A DNA stretch of 64,000 bases from JBDXHU01 sp039989475 (GTDB lineage: Bacteria; Pseudomonadota; Gammaproteobacteria; Pseudomonadales; Halieaceae). Both the position numbers and the translations under genes were made by a program. The DNA is taken from the NCBI GenBank assembly GCA_039989475.1, contig JBDXHU010000002.1, forward strand, positions 434,001 through 498,000, written 5' to 3'. Below, in pieces: positions 1 to 11,800 of this stretch. The notes under the pieces are model-generated. The model did not search any database. It worked only from the letters and a program-made list of their open reading frames with translations, and was not told where the DNA came from. The stretch's first letter is position 1. The number at the start of each line of letters is the position of its first letter.

Positions 1-123
1 GATGAACTGTTTGAGCGTTATGGAGTGTTAATACCGGTATTGCGCCGCACTGACAGCGACGCCGAATTACACTGGCCCTTCGATGAAGCAGCCCTGCTGG
101 AGTTCCTGGCCAAGGGCGCCTAG
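1..123 (+). CDS. Glutaredoxin-like (DUF836) family protein, C-terminal end only
   Basis: The first 40 codons visible are open from the window edge to a TAG at 121-123 and read like the C-terminus of the small glutaredoxin-like DUF836 family. There is an IPVLRR segment, which in these thioredoxin folds holds the cis-proline, followed by a WPFDE turn and a closing helix. The N-terminal part with any CxxC site lies outside the window, so activity cannot be judged. The end overlaps the stop codon of the convergent uspA-like gene by two bases. The family call rests on this short tail alone. Confidence 0.55.
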   Translation, partial: DELFERYGVLIPVLRRTDSDAELHWPFDEAALLEFLAKGA

Positions 124-554
124 CCGCCGACTCTAACCGCTAATACGTCACAGCTGGCACCGTGCAGAACGCCATTGGCGGTTGAACCCATCAGCAGGGC
201 CAGGCCGTAACGACCGTGGCTGCCGACCACGATCAGGTCGGCCCCGATTTCTTCCGCCATGCTGTGGATTTCTACCTCGGGCCGACCCAATACAATATGT
301 TGTTTGTCAGCAACGACATCGCAGTCTGCGCCGAATTTGCTCAACTGGGTCTTGGCCTGTTGATGAATCTCTTCCTGGATGCCGGAGAAATCCATGGGAA
401 TGTCACCGCCGTAAGCGAAGCTCAGGGGCTCGATTACATGAATTATATGCAGGTCAGCACCGTTGGCGGCGGCCATGCTTTTCGCCTTATCAGCGACCTT
501 GGCAGACTCGTCACTCAGGTCTACCGCCATTAACAAGGTACTGTAATTGGACAT
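120..554 (-). CDS. Universal stress protein, UspA family
   Basis: A 144-residue single-domain Usp protein of normal family length. It begins with the typical beta1 segment (LLMAVDLSDES) and ends with the ATP-binding signature: GADLIVVGSHG, then a G-S-T-A-N-G-V-L run, and a final CDVLAVRV strand. The GSTA/NGV part matches the G-2x-G-9x-G(S/T) nucleotide-binding pattern, so ATP binding is likely; this is a family inference. An upstream in-frame ATG at 566 exists, but the ATG at 554 is preceded by a GGGGGTGG run that can act as ribosome binding site, and MSNYST is a normal Usp start. It is cytoplasmic and monocistronic, convergent with the glutaredoxin-like gene and divergent from the gene at 628. 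Confidence 0.9.
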   Translation of the reverse strand: MSNYSTLLMAVDLSDESAKVADKAKSMAAANGADLHIIHVIEPLSFAYGGDIPMDFSGIQEEIHQQAKTQLSKFGADCDVVADKQHIVLGRPEVEIHSMAEEIGADLIVVGSHGRYGLALLMGSTANGVLHGASCDVLAVRVGG

Positions 555-627
555 AACCACCCCCATAGAATTGTTGTATAAGCACTTTATAGCATAGTAT
601 GAAAGTTGGAATCCCTGTTCTGTGTCA

Positions 628-1071
628 ATGTCTTATTTTTGGGTAGCCCTGTTGATTTTCGCAGCCCTGTCGCCGCTTATCGCGATGCGGCCGTCCAAGC
701 GTCAGCTCCGGATCGCCCGGTTGCGCGAGGCCGCAGCCTTGAATGGCCTCTACGTCGAGCTTAAATCAATGCCGACGGCGAACAGCCCAACTGCTCATGT
801 TGCGTATTACGCCTGTCGTCGTCAGCGCGCCGATGGTCCAGGCACGCAGGCAGGCCTGAGTATGTATGCTCGTGAAGAGGACGGCTGGCGCGCCCTGCGG
901 GGGGCGTGGCCGGCCAGGAATGTGGCCTTGTTGTCACAGTTGCCGGCCAGTATCAGCCTGGTCTGCGAAGATGTGGCAGGGGTCGGCGTGTTCTGGGATG
1001 AGAGTGGTTCGGTTGAGGATCTGGAGCCGATCGCGGACACCCTGCGAGGCCTCCTGGGGCGGGTGAGCTGA
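628..1071 (+). CDS. Hypothetical protein with N-terminal membrane anchor
   Basis: A 147-residue protein with one N-terminal hydrophobic helix (residues about 3-20), then a basic segment (RPSKRQLRIARLRE) that would keep the rest cytoplasmic by the positive-inside rule, and a soluble domain of about 110 residues. I do not recognise the soluble domain. The start could equally be the GTG at 622, two codons upstream; neither has a convincing Shine-Dalgarno sequence. The gene sits between uspA and topA. The downstream gap of about 90 bases shows no clear terminator. Confidence 0.6.
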   Translation: MSYFWVALLIFAALSPLIAMRPSKRQLRIARLREAAALNGLYVELKSMPTANSPTAHVAYYACRRQRADGPGTQAGLSMYAREEDGWRALRGAWPARNVALLSQLPASISLVCEDVAGVGVFWDESGSVEDLEPIADTLRGLLGRVS

Positions 1072-1164
1072 CAGCAATTAGTTGCCCCGCAGATCGGTTT
1101 TTCCTTGACCGTCGCCAAATCAGGACTTATATATGTCGCCTTTTCCAGATCTCACAAGGACAGT

Positions 1165-3885
<2,721 letters not shown>

Positions 3886-4359
3886 ATGAACCCGGCACGG
3901 GGACTGGCCAACCAGAAGCTCTATCACGCGGCGATATTGCAGCGCATGCTGGCCGCGGAGTTGGCTAGAGAGGAAATCCCACAGACTGTGTTGCTGGAAG
4001 CGGTGGGGGAGTCGGTGCGCTTGCAGTTGCTCGAAGCCTACGGCTGGTTCCTGCTGGAACTGGCGGATATCCAGCCATTGCCGAGCCAGCCCCCAGCCTC
4101 CGTCTCGCAATTGCAGCAGCATTGGGAGCTGACCGAGCCCCTGCGTGGTGAATTGATTGAATTGCAGGCCCTGGAGGCGACACAGGGCTGGCTCAGTGAG
4201 CTACAGGCAAGCCCTGCGGCACCCGCCAGCCTTACACCCCGGGTAACTGCCAGTCTGGCTGTGGCCGCGCCTGAGTGGAGTTCTCAGCAACTCGCAGGCT
4301 GGCACAGTGGCCTGTCCGGGCTTATCGATCGCATGAGCCATAGCCTCGACGAGTGGTAG
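3886..4359 (+). CDS. DUF6586 family protein
   Basis: A 157-residue, helix-rich cytoplasmic protein that begins at the base after the topA stop codon, implying translational coupling. It resembles the DUF6586 proteins encoded next to topA in pseudomonads: an N-terminal N-Q-K-L-Y-x-A segment, a long amphipathic middle, and a C-terminal LIDRMSHSLDEW helix. No catalytic motif or membrane segment is visible and I know of no assigned function. The topA-DUF6586-small protein-lexA order matches the pseudomonad arrangement, which supports the family call. Confidence 0.75.
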   Translation: MNPARGLANQKLYHAAILQRMLAAELAREEIPQTVLLEAVGESVRLQLLEAYGWFLLELADIQPLPSQPPASVSQLQQHWELTEPLRGELIELQALEATQGWLSELQASPAAPASLTPRVTASLAVAAPEWSSQQLAGWHSGLSGLIDRMSHSLDEW

Positions 4360-4401
4360 TTGTTAGAATGGACTCACAGTCCAATCTGTTCGAGGTGATG
4401 A

Positions 4402-4668
4402 GTGTCCTCATCCTTTCTGGAAATCGTAGAACTGCCTAACGGCGATATAGTCTTGCAGCGCTCTGAAGAAGACGGTGTTGAAGCCGGCGAGCCGCTGGTA
4501 GTGATCCAGTTTTCTGAAGAGTCACGGGTATACCTGCTGGACGGTACCCTGGAAGTAGCGCGGGCCATGATCCAGGCTGGCATCCAGGCAGCGGCGCAGA
4601 TGGCCGAGCAGGGCGAAATTGAAGTTACCGAGGAATTAGCTGACGACTCGCCACGCGTGCTGCACTAG
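4402..4668 (+). CDS. Conserved small acidic protein of the topA-lexA region
   Basis: An 88-residue acidic protein starting with GTG at 4402, preceded by the purine-rich CGAGGTG at 4391. The N-terminal half looks like a beta-hairpin (ELPNGDIVLQRS, then EPLVVIQFSEES); the second half is a helix rich in Ala, Gln and Glu. It has no signal peptide or catalytic motif. In pseudomonads a protein of this size sits at the same place between topA and lexA, so I take it as a conserved backbone gene of unknown function. It ends seven bases before the stop codon of the convergent lexA gene. Confidence 0.7.
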   Translation: MSSSFLEIVELPNGDIVLQRSEEDGVEAGEPLVVIQFSEESRVYLLDGTLEVARAMIQAGIQAAAQMAEQGEIEVTEELADDSPRVLH

Positions 4669-4675
4669 CGTTTTT

Positions 4676-5275
4676 TCAAGAGCGCCGTAGTACTCCCACG
4701 CTAATACCCTCTATTGCGAAATCCTGCGCCTGCAGGTCAACCACAATTGGCTCATATTCCTCGTTTTCAGGCAGTAACTGCAGAAACCTCTTGTCCTTAC
4801 CGCGCTGCAAGCGCTTAACCGTTACTTCATCATCAATGCGCGCGACCACGATGTCGCCGTTGTGCACGCTTGTGGTGCGATGCACAGCCAGCAGGTCCTC
4901 ATCAAAAATGCCGATGTCTATCATGCTGTCACCGGTCACCCGCAGGAAATAGTCTGCAGCGGGCTTGAAGAAGGCGGCCGGCATATCGCAGTAATCTTCG
5001 ATGTGTTCCTGGGCCAGTACCGGGCTGCCGGCGGCAACGCGGCCAACAATGGGGATGCCCAGCACCTCGGGCAGCCGAATGCCTCGGGAAGCCCCGGCAA
5101 CCATCTCGATGGCACCCTTGCGCGCCAGCGCCTTCAGGTGCTCTTCGGCGGCATTGGCGGACTTGAACCCGAGTTCCTTGGCAATATCCGCTCGTGTAGG
5201 CGGGTAGCCGGTATCGTCAATGTAACGACGTACCACCGCCAAAACCTCTTCTTGTCGCTGGGTAAGTTTTTCCAT
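4676..5275 (-). CDS. lexA: LexA repressor
   Basis: Master repressor of the SOS regulon: RecA filaments on single-stranded DNA trigger self-cleavage and derepress repair genes. The 199-residue product has the N-terminal winged helix (TRADIAKELGFKSANAAEEHLKAL), the Ala82-Gly83 cleavage site (VAAGSPV), and the catalytic dyad Ser117 (GDSM) and Lys154 (VTVKRLQ). All key residues are present. Two LexA boxes lie upstream at 5296 and 5315, so it represses itself. It is divergent from a LOG-family gene whose start is only about 34 bases beyond the second box. No sulA-like gene follows, unlike in Pseudomonas. Confidence 0.98.
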   Translation of the reverse strand: MEKLTQRQEEVLAVVRRYIDDTGYPPTRADIAKELGFKSANAAEEHLKALARKGAIEMVAGASRGIRLPEVLGIPIVGRVAAGSPVLAQEHIEDYCDMPAAFFKPAADYFLRVTGDSMIDIGIFDEDLLAVHRTTSVHNGDIVVARIDDEVTVKRLQRGKDKRFLQLLPENEEYEPIVVDLQAQDFAIEGISVGVLRRS

Positions 5276-5295
5276 AGCATGGCCACCCTGGGCAT

Positions 5296-5311
5296 CTGTT
5301 TAAACATACAG
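5296..5311. promoter_or_regulatory. LexA (SOS) box, lexA-proximal
   Basis: CTG-TTTAAACATA-CAG: a 16-base site with perfect CTG...CAG ends and an all-AT core except one C, matching the CTGTATATATATACAG consensus well. It lies 21 bases upstream of the lexA start codon, placed to block the lexA promoter. Confidence 0.88.
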
Positions 5312-5314
5312 TTG

Positions 5315-5330
5315 CTGTGATTATATACAG
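5315..5330. promoter_or_regulatory. LexA (SOS) box, distal, between lexA and the LOG gene
   Basis: CTG-TGATTATATA-CAG: a second full-length SOS box, 19 bases from the first, so two LexA dimers could bind side by side as at E. coli lexA. It ends 34 bases before the start of the divergent LOG-family gene and could also control that gene. Confidence 0.88.
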
Positions 5331-5363
5331 TATCGGGTGCGGTGCAAGTCGGGAGTTAGGGTG

Positions 5364-6005
5364 ATGATTCGATTGAGCGAGCAGGAGCGGCAGCGTGTTG
5401 CCCGGGTGCAGCAGGAGTTGGAGGAAGGCCTGGCCAGTCTCAGCGATATCGGTCCCGCCATCAGTATCTTCGGCGGCGCCCGGGTGCAGCCCGGCTCGGC
5501 GGTCTACGCTGAGGCCTGCCAGCTGGCTGAGCGACTCGCGGCCGAGGGTATTACCATTGTCACCGGCGGCGGACCCGGTGTTATGGAGGCCGCCAACCTG
5601 GGCGCTCGCGGTGAGCCCGGTCGTTCTGTCGGCCTCAATATCGAATTGCCCCACGAGCAGCTGGCCAATCCCTACCTGGATATCGGGCTTAACTTTCGCT
5701 ATTTCTTCACCCGCAAGTTCCTGCTCATCAAGGAAGCGATTGGCTTTGCCATCTTTCCGGGTGGCTTTGGGACGGTGGATGAGTTGTTCGAGCTGCTGAC
5801 CCTCTTGCAAACAGGCAAGCTGGAAGCTACCCCGGTGGTGTTGGTAGGCGAATCCTACTGGTCCGGACTCTATGAGTGGCTGCAACAGCGAATGGTTACA
5901 GCGGGGTATATTGCGGCCCAGGATATGAGCTGGCTGCACCTGGTAGACAGTGTCGATGCCGCCGCCGAAATCCTGCTCGACCCGGCGCTCAGGGAAAAGG
6001 ATTAA
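5364..6005 (+). CDS. LOG-family protein (TIGR00730), probable nucleotide 5'-monophosphate nucleosidase
   Basis: A 213-residue Rossmann-fold protein of the LOG/YgdH-like family, whose members cleave nucleoside 5'-monophosphates to the base and ribose 5-phosphate. Visible motifs are GGGPGVMEAANLGA (about residues 71-84), a Y-F-x-x-R-K-F segment, and the phosphate-binding PGGFGTVDE signature (about 132-140) with the catalytic Glu at the end. An in-frame GTG at 5337 lies next to the SOS boxes; ATG 5364 is preferred because GGGAGTT precedes it and family members start there. Its promoter must overlap or abut the LexA sites, so SOS control is plausible but unproven. Confidence 0.88.
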   Translation: MIRLSEQERQRVARVQQELEEGLASLSDIGPAISIFGGARVQPGSAVYAEACQLAERLAAEGITIVTGGGPGVMEAANLGARGEPGRSVGLNIELPHEQLANPYLDIGLNFRYFFTRKFLLIKEAIGFAIFPGGFGTVDELFELLTLLQTGKLEATPVVLVGESYWSGLYEWLQQRMVTAGYIAAQDMSWLHLVDSVDAAAEILLDPALREKD

Positions 6006-6026
6006 GCCCGCTGACGGCCTCCAGCA

Positions 6027-6328
6027 CCTCGGTGCTGTTCGGAGATTAGCCCTTCAGTGGTCTAACAGAGAGCTAGCGCCTCGGTGTTGTTCAGGGATCC
6101 GGCCTTGAGCGGTCTAATAGAGAGCTGGCGCCTCGGTGCAGTTCGGAGATCAGCCCTTCAGCGGTCTAACAGAGAGCTGGCGCCTCGGTGTTGTTCAGGG
6201 ATCAGGCCCCGAGCGGTATTATTAAGGTGGCCTGGCGCCTCGGTGCAGTTCGGAGATCAGCCCTTCAGCGGTCTAACAGAGAGCTGGCGCCTCGGTGTTG
6301 TTCAGGGATCAGGCCTCGAGCGGTCTTA
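6027..6328. repeat. Tandem array of six 52-bp units alternating in two types (A-B-A-B-A-B)
   Basis: The motif CCTCGGTG recurs at 6027, 6079, 6131, 6183, 6238 and 6290: a 52-bp period with one 55-bp unit. The units are of two kinds. Type A continues with GTTCGGAGATCAGCCCTTCA (6027, 6131, 6238), type B with TTGTTCAGGGATCAGGCC (6079, 6183, 6290), so the true repeating unit is a 104-bp A+B dimer. Each unit carries GAGAGCTGGCG or a close variant. 52 is not a multiple of three, and reading frames change between units, so it is not coding. It fills the whole gap between the LOG gene and the convergent DUF6763-like gene. B units can pair CTCGG with CCGAG about 20 bases later. It is not a CRISPR: there are no unique spacers. 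Confidence 0.9.
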
Positions 6329-6646
6329 TCAAAAGTCTTCCACGCCTATCATGTACTCAGGCTCAATATTGTTGATTGGCCCCGACCAGTCTTCCGGGTG
6401 ATAGGGCAGGTCAGGATCGTGGCTCTCTTCCCCATCCAGCTCATAGGGATTGCGCCAGTCTTCCGGCTCTTCCACGTTCACCAATAGCAGCTGGCGCCAG
6501 GAGTCCAGATCGTACTCACTCACCTCGCCATCAATGTGCTGGGTTTCGACAGTCCTGCCTGCGGGATCCCAGGCAACCACTTCAAATGTTGCGCCTGTCT
6601 GCAGGTCTTTGTACCACGTGCCTACGACCGGACCGAGTGACTTCAT
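6329..6646 (-). CDS. DUF6763-like small acidic protein
   Basis: A 105-residue acidic protein. It begins with a beta-rich segment (VVGTWYKDLQTG, then FEVVAWDP) that reads like a small barrel, followed by an acidic, Trp/Pro-rich tail (EPEDWRNPYELDGEE, YHPEDWSGP). I associate this with the DUF6763 group of gammaproteobacterial hypothetical proteins; function unknown. It has no signal peptide. Its TGA at 6329-6331 is at the very edge of the 52-bp repeat array, so the array lies immediately 3' of this gene as well as of the LOG gene. Confidence 0.65.
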   Translation of the reverse strand: MKSLGPVVGTWYKDLQTGATFEVVAWDPAGRTVETQHIDGEVSEYDLDSWRQLLLVNVEEPEDWRNPYELDGEESHDPDLPYHPEDWSGPINNIEPEYMIGVEDF

Positions 6647-6914
6647 CGAATCTGTGCTCCACTGGGGTGACTACGCACCTAACATATCAGACTGGAATTC
6701 GCTGTCCATTATGCGCAAACAGCATAAAAACAAGCCTCAAAATAGGCTGCTGATCTAGCTGTTGGAACTTTAATTTAGAATTCAATGGCTTAAAATTTTG
6801 GCATTTGCAGCAGGTTTGCGGGCACTATCAGTTTTAAGCTTGTATGGTGATTAAACACAGGTGTGTAAATGCTAAAAATGTATAAGCAAAAAGTGACAAC
6901 AGGGAGTCAGAAAA

Positions 6915-7658
6915 TTGACTAAAACGGCCGTGATCGGCGGCACCGGTTTGAATCATCTGGCAGGGCTGGAGCAGCGGGCAGAGCATGCCCTGGGCACGCC
7001 CTGGGGCGCCCCCTCCCATCCTGTGATCAGTGGTCGCTATGCCGGTAGTGATTGCCTGTTTCTGGCACGGCACGGCAGCCCGGCGCATTTACCGCCGCAT
7101 CGGATCAACTACCGGGCCAATCTGTGGGCACTGCGCGAGCTTGGCGCGAGCAGCATACTCGCCGTTAATGCAGTCGGTGGCATCCAGCAGAGTATGGGGC
7201 CGGGTCATGTTGTTATCCCCGATCAGCTGATCGACTACAGCTGGGGTCGCGGCCATAGCTATCATGATGACGACACGGTGGCGGTGCAGCATATTGATTT
7301 CACCCTGCCTTATGATTCCGGGCTACGCCGGCAATTGATCGCCGTCGCTGAGGCGCTGCAACTGAGTTTCTCGGGCACCGGCACCCATGCCGTCACCCAG
7401 GGGCCGCGCCTCGAAACCGCCGCCGAAATCAGGCGTTTGCGTCAGGATGGCGCCGACGTGGTCGGTATGACCGGCATGCCGGAGGCGTCACTGGCGGCGG
7501 AACTGGGTATTCCCTATGCGTCTATCTGCCTGGTGGTGAACCCGGCGGCGGGCATGAGCGAGGTAGAAATTACGCTGGAGTCCATGGGGGCTGTCATGGA
7601 GCAGGGCGCGCTATTGATTGGCGAGTTACTCAGCGGTTTCCTGCAAGCGCAGGATTGA
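6915..7658 (+). CDS. S-methyl-5'-thioinosine phosphorylase (MTAP/PNP family)
   Basis: A 247-residue purine nucleoside phosphorylase-fold enzyme. MTAP signatures are present: phosphate-binding G-G-T-G (residues 8-11), RHG (about 52-54), HRINYRANLWAL, AVGGI, a TQGPRLET segment, and the V-V-G-M-T-G-M-P-E substrate motif. In pseudomonads the gene at this place encodes the methylthioinosine-specific enzyme of methionine salvage; the GTHAVTQGPRLET region and the synteny support this over adenosine specificity, but substrate choice is inference. Translation starts at TTG 6915, with AGGGAGT at 6901-6907. The last 29 bases overlap the tail of the convergent csiV gene. Confidence 0.87.
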   Translation: MTKTAVIGGTGLNHLAGLEQRAEHALGTPWGAPSHPVISGRYAGSDCLFLARHGSPAHLPPHRINYRANLWALRELGASSILAVNAVGGIQQSMGPGHVVIPDQLIDYSWGRGHSYHDDDTVAVQHIDFTLPYDSGLRRQLIAVAEALQLSFSGTGTHAVTQGPRLETAAEIRRLRQDGADVVGMTGMPEASLAAELGIPYASICLVVNPAAGMSEVEITLESMGAVMEQGALLIGELLSGFLQAQD

Positions 7659-8808
7659 GTTCAGTGGCTTCCTCGAGCAGGGCCGGGAACTCATGCCTGG
7701 ACACTTTTACGATAATGCCCAGCAGGGGATGATCAATGTAATGCAGCTCTCCGCTGCGCATGCGGCGCCGCTGCTGAACATGTACCGCGTGTCTGAAATC
7801 GTAGTCGTAGACAGGTAAGTCGAGGAAGGCCTGCAGCTGCTGCTCCTGCGCCGAATCCATTTGTTCGGCATCAATATCAAGATCAGCAAGCTGCTGCGCG
7901 GCGGCGTCCAACTCCGGGTCGTCAGCCAGTTCCTCAGTGCCGCGCTCGGCTGGCAGCGCCGCGAAGGGTTCCGCCCAGGTCCCTGTCTGTGATTCTGGCT
8001 CAGTTTCTGTTCCTGGTTCTGCTATTGGCCCTGTTTCGGCCAGCCAATCCGTGGCCACTATCACCTCGAAGGGCAGCACCGCTGAATCACTGGACCCGCT
8101 CACCGGTGTTAGCGGCGGTCTTGGCATTACCCAGTTATTGCCCAGGTAGGCGCCGTCGGTATTAATCCACAGGTCGGTGACGATATGCAGATAGCGGCCC
8201 ACGTACAGCAGCACGCTGCCCTGCAATTCCGGGTAGTCCCCCGAGGCAACAGCCGTATCGATGAGCAGCGCTTGTGCCTCTTGCTGGTTGCGCACCGGTT
8301 CCAGCCAGGTCTCGTGGAACAGCACGTCCAGCGTGGCGCTGCGATCTATGCGCCGTCTCTGACTGGTGAATTCCTGAAATTCACTGTCGAGACGGACCCG
8401 GGCACGGGGCACGTTCAGATCGTAAAGTGATTCCAGCTGAATCTCGGCCTGGCGGTAGACGAGGCTACGTTGGTGCTCTCGCTCAAGCTCTTCGATGCTG
8501 CGGTCCCAGGCAAGATCAAATGCTTCTGCCGGCACAGTGTCTTCAACGCGCAGCAGCTGGTAGTCGCGGTCACCCGGGACAAAGGCATCCTCACTGGACA
8601 GGCGCTGCCAGGTGGCGGGGTAGCTCAAATCCGGTAACAGCGGCCAGCGCTCACTGAGTGCCGCGTCCGGATCGCGGTTGGCAAAAATAATCAGCTCAAC
8701 CCGATACCAGTTACTACCGGCGTCAGCGTCGCCGTTACCGGTCTGGCCGATTGCAGTGGCTGAGCTGAGCAGGGCGCAGAGTGCCAGTAAGCCGGCTGCT
8801 GTCCTCAT
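7630..8808 (-). CDS. CsiV family (DUF2803) secreted peptidoglycan-binding-type protein
   Basis: A 392-residue exported protein. The Sec signal peptide (MRTAAGLLALCALLSSATAIG) is followed by the CsiV-type opening W-Y-R-V-E-L-I-I-F. Conserved blocks follow in the middle (LLYVGRYLHI with DLWIN) and at the end (RRMRSGELHYIDHPLLGIIVKV). Family members in V. cholerae are periplasmic cell-shape/peptidoglycan-related proteins; the role here is inferred. Between about 290 and 350 is a Glu-rich low-complexity linker. The start codon overlaps the mfd stop (ATGA at 8808-8805), so mfd and this gene form one transcript. A long in-frame extension upstream (to 8934) lies inside mfd and is not used. Confidence 0.82.
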   Translation of the reverse strand: MRTAAGLLALCALLSSATAIGQTGNGDADAGSNWYRVELIIFANRDPDAALSERWPLLPDLSYPATWQRLSSEDAFVPGDRDYQLLRVEDTVPAEAFDLAWDRSIEELEREHQRSLVYRQAEIQLESLYDLNVPRARVRLDSEFQEFTSQRRRIDRSATLDVLFHETWLEPVRNQQEAQALLIDTAVASGDYPELQGSVLLYVGRYLHIVTDLWINTDGAYLGNNWVMPRPPLTPVSGSSDSAVLPFEVIVATDWLAETGPIAEPGTETEPESQTGTWAEPFAALPAERGTEELADDPELDAAAQQLADLDIDAEQMDSAQEQQLQAFLDLPVYDYDFRHAVHVQQRRRMRSGELHYIDHPLLGIIVKVSRHEFPALLEEATELNPALAGNR

Positions 8809-11800
8809 GCAGCGGCCTCGCCGGCGTGATCTGCCAGGTGCTCTATCAATTCGTTTACAAATACAAAGCGCTCCTCGTGGTCGGGTAGCTCGATATCGAA
8901 GCGCAGGCGGGTGCCGTTGACCAGTCGATAGCATTCAGGCTCGTTCTGCACGAGTTTGACCAGGGCCAGCGGATTGACTTGTGTTTGCTCACCAAAATCG
9001 ATGTGCCCGCCTCGATCTCCAGCATCAATTTTCTGAATTCCAAGGCCCGCCGCCAATAGTTTTGTTTGGGTAATTTTGAACAGATTGCGGCTTGCAATTG
9101 GCAGCAGGCCAAAGCGGTCAATCATTTCTACCTGCAGATCCTTCAGCTCCAGCTCTGTTGCGGCAGCGGAGATGCGCTTGTACAGCACCAGCCGGGTATT
9201 GATATCTGGCAGGTAGTCGTCGGGTATCAGGGCCGGCAGGCGCAGGTTGACCTCGGTGTGGGGATCCAGGTCCGAATCGGCATCGGGTATCTCGCCTTTC
9301 TGCAGTGATTTTACCGCGCGTTCCAGCATCTCCATGTACAGCGCGTAGCCCACGCTCTGGATCTGGCCGCTCTGTTCCTCGCCCAGCAATTCGCCGGCGC
9401 CGCGAATTTCCAGGTCATTGCTGGCCAGCATGTAACCGGCACCGAGGTCGCCGGCTGCCTCTATGGCTTCCAGCCGCTTCTCGGCATCACCGGTGAGCGC
9501 CGAGGCGGGTGGGCACAGCAGGTAGGCATATGCCTGGTGGTGCGAGCGTCCAACCCGGCCGCGCAACTGGTGTAACTGGGCCAGGCCGAAGCGGTCAGAG
9601 CGCTCTATGATGATCGTGTTGGCATTGGGCACATCAATGCCGGTTTCAATGATCGTGGTACACAGGAGGATGTGGTAATCCTGGTGGTAGAAGGCGCGCA
9701 TGACCTGTTCCAGCTGCCGCTCGCGCATCTGTCCATGGGCGACGCCAATGCGTAAATCAGGTAACAGCTCGCGCAGTTTGCGGGCCGCCTCCTCAATGCT
9801 CTTCACCTCGTTGTGCAGGTAATATACCTGGCCACCGCGCAGCGTCTCGCGCAGTATCGCCTCCTTGATCAAGCCAATATTGTGTTCGCGCACAAAGGTT
9901 TTGATCGACAGGCGTCGGGCAGGCGGGGTCGCAATTATCGACAGGTCGCGCATTCCGCCCAGGGCCATGTTGAGTGTGCGTGGGATTGGGGTCGCGGTGA
10001 GTGTGAGAATGTCGACCTCGGCGCGCATGGCCTTGATGGTGTCTTTCTGCTTGACGCCGAAGCGATGCTCTTCATCGATAATGAGCAGGCCCAGGTCCTG
10101 GTACTTGATGTCGCTCTGCAAGAGCTTGTGTGTGCCGATCAGTATGTCCACTTTGCCGGCCTTCACTTTTTGGATTACGTCCTGTTGCTCCTTGTTGCTG
10201 CGAAAGCGTGATAGGACCTCAACCTGCACCGGCCAGTCGGCAAAGCGATCGCAGAAGGAGTTGTAGTGCTGCTGCGCCAGCAAGGTGGTTGGCACGAGCA
10301 CGGCGACCTGTTTATTGGCCTGGGCGGCCAGGAAGGCGGCACGCATTGCCACCTCGGTCTTGCCAAAGCCAACATCGCCGCAGACCAGCCGGTCCATAAC
10401 CTGGGGGCCGCACATATCGCCTTCCACTGCCTGGATGGCCGCTGCCTGGTCCGGCGTTTCCTCAAAGGGGAAGCCGGCAACGAACTGTTGGTATTGTTGC
10501 TCGGGGGCGTCGAACTGGAAGCCCTCGCGCGCCTCTCTCCTGGCGTAGATTTCCAGCAGTTCGGCTGCCACGTCGTTGACTTTTTCCCGGGCCCGGCGCC
10601 GGGCTTTCTCCCATTGCTCGCTGCCCAGGCGGTGCAATGGCGCCAGGTCCGGATCGGTGCCGGAGTAGCGACTGATCAGGTGTAGTGAGGCCACCGGAAC
10701 ATAGAGTTTGTCGCCGCCGGCGTAGCTGAGGGTGATGAAGTCGGTCACCTGGTCATCAATATCCAGCGCTTCCAGGCCCATATAGCGACCGACACCGTGG
10801 TCGATGTGCACGACGGGCACACCCGGTCGCAGCTCATTAATGTTTTTGTAGATATTGGCGCTGCTCAGGGCGCTGTCTTCACGGAGCCTGCGCTGGGCCA
10901 CCCGGTTACCGAACAGCTGCGCTTCACAGATCAGGGTTGCCTGCCCCGGGCCGCTATACAAACCCCGGTCGAGCGGGGCGGTGGTGATCGCAAGGGTGGC
11001 ACCGCTGCTGATGAACTGGTCCCAGCTATCGGCTGACTTCGGTGCCAGTCCTGCCGCCGCCAGGCTCTCCAGCAGAATTTCCCGGCGGCCGGCGGATTCC
11101 GCGCACAACAGGATGGGGGCCTGGTGTTCGGCGATAAATTGCTGCAGTTGCTCAATGGGGGAGCCGTGCATTTGTTGCGGACTCAGTTCGGGCGGGTATT
11201 GCAAGGGCAGTTGATGATGCACCGGGGCTTCTTTGTCAGTGCGCAGCTCTATGACAGCATGGTTCCCCAGCTCTCGATACAGGTCTTCGACCGGTATAAA
11301 GCCTCGCCGGGGCGGCAACAACGGGCGGCGCGGGTCAATACCGTATTCCTCAAAGCGGTCCTGTACCTCGGCCCAGAACAGCCCGGCGGCACTGTAGTGA
11401 TCGCCCAGAGTGGTTACTGTTGCATCCTCTGGCAGGTAATCGAGCAAGGTCTCACATTGATCGAAGAACAGCGGCAAGTAGTACTCGCTGCCGCCGGGTG
11501 CTCGCCCGGCACTGATTTCACTGTAAACAGGGCAGGCGTCGTGGTCCACATCGAACTGCTGGTGCCAGTTGCCCTGAAAGCGCAGGATGGATTCCCGGTT
11601 TAGCGCAAACTCCCGGGCCGGCAGCAGGTCCACCGCATCGACCCGCTCAATGGTGCGCTGGGTTTCCGGGTCAAAGGTGCGCAGTGTCTCAAGCTCGTCA
11701 TCGAGCAGATCAATCCGGTAGGGCAGCGCACTGCCCATGGGAAATATATCCAGCAGCGAGCCGCGCTGGGCAAACTCACCGTGCTCAAATACCGTATCCA

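Noticed and set aside
6027..6328. Possible CRISPR array
   Set aside because: Units are contiguous 52-bp tandem copies without unique spacers, and no cas genes are present.
6084..6401. Open frames through the 52-bp repeats
   Set aside because: The unit length is not a multiple of three, peptide repeats change frame, and no ribosome site precedes them; they are by-products of the repeat.
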